64,000 bases of DNA from Sorghum bicolor (Eukaryota > Streptophyta > Magnoliopsida > Poales > Poaceae), in NCBI RefSeq assembly GCF_000003195.3, contig NC_012870.2, forward strand, positions 36,396,741 through 36,460,740, written 5' to 3'. Below are positions 61,206 to 64,000 of this stretch, one piece after another. Every line of letters begins with the position of its first letter. The first letter of the stretch is position 1. The notes below the pieces were generated by a model. That model was not told the origin of the DNA. It searched no databases and was given only the letters and a program-made list of their open reading frames with translations. The translations under genes and the position numbers were made by a program.

Positions 61206-61934
61206 TGTTAACGCCGTTTTTGGACACGTATCTTTTGACACGTACCTGAGGATTAGTAAACTATAGATCGGCAGATCAGGCAACGGTAGCTAGTCTGCTG
61301 GGAAGTTGCCAATGAAGGTGGTTGCCAATGAAGAGACAATTGAATGTGACTAAGTCCAGAGGTGGTGACGTGTTCGTGCCGATGATTAGTATTAGTGTTT
61401 GCCAATGGCCACAATAGGAGGTCTGCCGATGACTCTGAAGGAAAGCGGGGAGATTGTCGATTGATCTATGGCGGTGCCCCAGTCGGTCACAAGGGAGTAG
61501 TTTTATGTTTTCCTTAGTTATTAGAATTCGTTTTGTGTACGGGTTCCGTTTAGTTTGGAATTCGAGACCTAGTCGTGTCTGGTTTTAGCTCTTCGGACAG
61601 GGTGTAAATATAGACCCTAGGGCAATGTAATGAGACAATCTATCAATCAATCAAACACAAATTTTTACTCATATTCCAGTATCTACTTTTTCGATGACTT
61701 CGTCATATTTTATTTTTATTACGAGTTCTTAGGAATTCATCGACTTAAGCTCGGCGTGTTCTCAAGTTCTGCGTGATCACCTCTTGGCCGTGACATCCGG
61801 GCGCATCGCTGTTGTCGGGACCAAAGTGTTCGAGTTACCACCTTTGTCGATTGTATGGTCAAATCGGCTGGCACGCCTTAACGTTTGAATCGGGTATTAG
61901 CCCTTTGTGTTTGCAGATCAGTTTTGCATCAGCA
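61206..61934 (+). repeat. 3' LTR of the Tat element
   Basis: It begins TGTTAACG and ends CATCAGCA. Two of the differences from the 5' LTR turn GCCGAT into GCCAAT, a change expected from deamination of a methylated CpG. Confidence 0.92.
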
Positions 61935-62400
61935 CATCCTTAGAATGAGTCATCTAGCATCTAAGATGAAAAAGTTCAAGGATCTCACCATTACTGATGC
62001 TTTCCTTGTTCATTTGGTTTTTGCATCATTGCCAAAAGAGTTTGAAACTTTTGTTGTTAACTACAACATGCAACCAGAAACATGGGACTTAGAAAAGACC
62101 ATTGCTATGTGTGCTCAAGAAGAAGAGAGAATCAAGGCTTCAAATGGTGGTTCAATCAACCATTTGAGGGACAACAAGAAAAATATTTGCCATTCTCCTT
62201 CAAAGAACAAGGGAAAGGGCCCTATGCAGCAATAGGGCAAGCCTTCCACCCAGCACCAGGGTCAGACCCAGTCTCAGCCTACCATGCAGCATCTCCCTCA
62301 ACAGAACCAGTTTGTAGTGAACCAAAACCAATGTCTCTACTGCAAGAAAGAAGGACACTTCAAGAAAAGATGCCCTGATTGGCTACTGATGAAACTCAGA
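61935..62400 (+). pseudogene. Copia gag, C-terminal part
   Basis: Continuing the frame from 49537, it reads [14 protein letters not shown], then [20 protein letters not shown], then a CCHC knuckle QCLYCKKEGHFKKRC near 62330-62375. A TAG at about 62233 interrupts it before the knuckle. Confidence 0.8.
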
Positions 62401-62790
62401 ACAAGTGGGGTTCAGCTCGACAAGGACGACAGCAAAAAGAGAAAGACACATTAGAGTGGCGAATGGAGTCAGAGCAGATGTTGAAGCTATTGGTGATGTC
62501 TCCCTAGAGCTTGCTAGTGGCTTTATACTTTTACTTAGAGATGTCCTTTATGTTCCTTCGCTTCAGAGAAATTTGATTAGTGTGTCACGTTTAGACGATG
62601 ATAATTATGCTTGTCATTTTGGTGATGGCAAGTGCTAGATTTATTGTAATAATGACTGTGTTGCATACCAACAACAAGATCTTTATTTATTATCACTTCG
62701 TGAAATTGTGAACTCTGTATGTGATGCTATAGAAAATACGTCCTTGTCTGAGAATGAGAATAGAAAAAGAAAGCGAACTCAAGATGCATC
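62401..62790 (+). pseudogene. Copia protease remnant and GAG-pre-integrase start
   Basis: TTAKRERHIRVANGV and LLLRDVLYVPSLQRNLISVSRL are the segments that normally follow the copia protease active site. The D-S-G active-site block itself is missing between the zinc knuckle and these segments, so a deletion removed it. A TAG lies at 62636-62638. Confidence 0.7.
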
Positions 62791-64000
62791 GTCGAAATTA
62801 TGGCATTGTCGCTTAGGCCACATTTCGAGGGGGAGAATAGAGAGATTAGTACAGAATGAAATTTTTCCTCCACTTGAGTTCTCGGAACTAGATCAATGCA
62901 TAGACTGCATTAAAGGAAAATTTGCAAAGAAAATTAAAAAGAATGCCAAACGAAGCACAGGGATTTTAGAGATAATCCACACGGACATCTGTGGACCATT
63001 TCCTGTGAAAAGTGTGGATGACTATGACTCGTTCATAACATTCACAGATGATTACTCTTGATTTGGGTATATTTATCCAATTAAAGAAAGAACAGAGGCA
63101 TTAGATAAGTTCAAGGTATTTAAGGCTGAAGTTGAAAATCAGCACAACCTAAAGATTAAGATAGTCAGATCCGACCGTGGAGGGGAGTACTATGGTCGGC
63201 ACACCACTTATGGCCAAGTTCCTAGACCTTTTGCAAAGTTCTTACAGGAGCATGGCATAGTAGCCCAGTATTCTACACCGGGCGAGCCTCAGCAGAATGG
63301 AGTAGCTGAAAGACGCAACTGTACCTTGATGGCTATGGTGCGAAGTATGATAAGTTACTCTACATTACCGCTAAGTTTGTGGATGGAGGCATTAAAAACT
63401 GCCATTCATATTCTAAACGAAGTTCTGAGTAAATCGGTGCCAAAAACACCATAGGAGTTGTGGATAGGAAGAGTACCCTCACTAAGCCACTTGCGTGTGT
63501 AGGGGAGCCCAGCTGAGGCTAATGTATTTAACCCAAATATTGGAAAGCTAGATCCCAAAAGAGTCAGTTGCCATTTTATTGGCTATCCAGAAAAATCAAA
63601 GGGTTATCGTTTCTACTTTCTAGACAGATATACAAAGTTTGTAGAAATGAGACACACCGTATTTTTAGAGGATGAGCTGATCAAGGGGAGCGTGGTAGCT
63701 CGAAAGATTGATCTTGAAGAGAAGCGGGTGTATGCACCCACTCTGATGATTCAACAGCCATTTTTTGAATTACCCGTTGTGAATGCACAGACAGTGCCAG
63801 ACACTGCGATGCCAGAAACTATTGCTCACTCTCCTGTGGCAACAATAGATGAAAATGAGGAACGTGTCCTTCAGGAGCCCACAGAAGAACCAGATGCCAC
63901 AGGCGAGGGGGAGCAACAACAGCCCCAACCAGAAGAAGTGCCAACTATGGAGGCACCGAGAAGATCTCAAAGAGTCAGAAGGTCAGCTATCCCAGATGAT
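62791..64000 (+). pseudogene. Copia integrase (partial, runs off the window)
   Basis: The GAG-pre-integrase block KLWHCRLGHISRGRIERL is followed by core blocks: IIHTDICGPFPVKS (Asp), [12 protein letters not shown] (Asp) and [11 protein letters not shown] (Glu). The catalytic triad is present. Stops at 63059-63061 (TGA), about 63453 (TAG) and about 63500 (TAG) break the frame. The segment after 63700 is the Pro/Glu-rich linker to reverse transcriptase, ending at RRSQRVRRSAIPDD. Reverse transcriptase must lie beyond the window. Confidence 0.85.

Larger units (their letters stand above)
49538..61934 (+). mobile_element. Tat-lineage Ty3/gypsy retrotransposon with antisense plant-mobile-domain gene
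   Basis: Two 729-bp LTRs (49538-50266, 61206-61934), differing at about 25 positions by eye, are flanked by the duplication CATCC (49533-49537, 61935-61939). The internal order is gag, protease, reverse transcriptase/RNase H, a second archaeal-type RNase H, integrase, an antisense gene, then a polypurine tract. The second RNase H and the antisense gene are hallmarks of Tat elements. The hexamer GCCGAT/ATCGGC is heavily over-represented throughout. Confidence 0.9.
1289..64000 (+). mobile_element. Ty1/copia LTR retrotransposon, host of the nest (right end outside window)
   Basis: The LTR at 1289-1809, a leader, a gag split by a later insertion, and a copia-order pol (protease remnant, GAG-pre-integrase, integrase) belong to one element. 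Its pieces in this window are 1289-2461, 48395-49537 and 61935-64000. The intervening blocks are a chromovirus and a Tat element. The gag reading frame on the two sides of 49538-61934 fits together at the CATCC duplication, which proves the continuity there. Continuity across 2462-48394 is inferred from order and orientation. Confidence 0.8.

Noticed and set aside
1..64000. Endogenous pararetrovirus, CRISPR array, tRNA or rRNA gene
   Set aside because: No movement-protein or coat signatures, no regular spacer array, and the tRNA-like matches are primer-binding sites beside LTRs.

Overview
This window is plant nuclear DNA, almost certainly from a grass and possibly a panicoid one (a guess from overall resemblance). 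It contains no recognisable host gene. Essentially every base belongs to transposable elements stacked inside one another. Structural signatures (terminal repeats, target-site duplications, primer-binding sites, polypurine tracts) let most insertions be ordered.

Layout, outermost first. A LINE fragment (1-274, minus) is followed by the 5' LTR and broken gag of a small Ty3/gypsy element (275-1288, plus). A Ty1/copia element starts at 1289 inside that gag and runs off the right edge. It is split by two large insertions. The first (2462-48394) is a Del/Tekay-type chromovirus in minus orientation with about 3.8 kb LTRs. The second (49538-61934, target duplication CATCC) is a Tat-lineage Ty3/gypsy element in plus orientation. 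The chromovirus left LTR holds a 683-bp non-autonomous hAT element with an 8-bp duplication. The chromovirus integrase is interrupted by a CACTA (En/Spm) transposon (7877-38725, duplication TTA). That CACTA was itself hit by two related gag-only or protease-only Athila-like elements in opposite orientations (7950-15284, duplication ATCAT; 20323-27957, duplication AGCTT) and by a solo LTR (33950-38226).

The CACTA carries a decayed TNP2-type transposase (minus, 28593 to 17303). It also has an apparently intact seven-exon Transposase_24-type protein gene (plus, 30850-33635) and an apparently intact two-exon GRF zinc-finger/membrane-anchor gene (plus, 16124-16735). The Tat element carries sense gag-pol plus an intron-containing antisense plant-mobile-domain gene. 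It is strikingly saturated with the hexamer GCCGAT/ATCGGC.

The observation I rate highest is an extra ORF (43726-42683, minus) between the primer-binding site and gag of the chromovirus. From its first residue it copies the spacing of the histone H3 N-terminal tail without gaps. All six tail lysines up to K27 are replaced, including a methionine at the K9 position. It continues into a predicted coiled coil and a highly acidic C terminus. The same element's integrase ends in a chromodomain-like segment. Together these suggest, as inference only, an element-encoded histone-tail mimic that interferes with or exploits host H3-directed silencing.

Most ORFs outside the two intact CACTA genes carry nonsense codons. 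Many of these look like C-to-T or G-to-A changes of conserved Gln, Arg or Trp codons, as expected of old methylated repeats.
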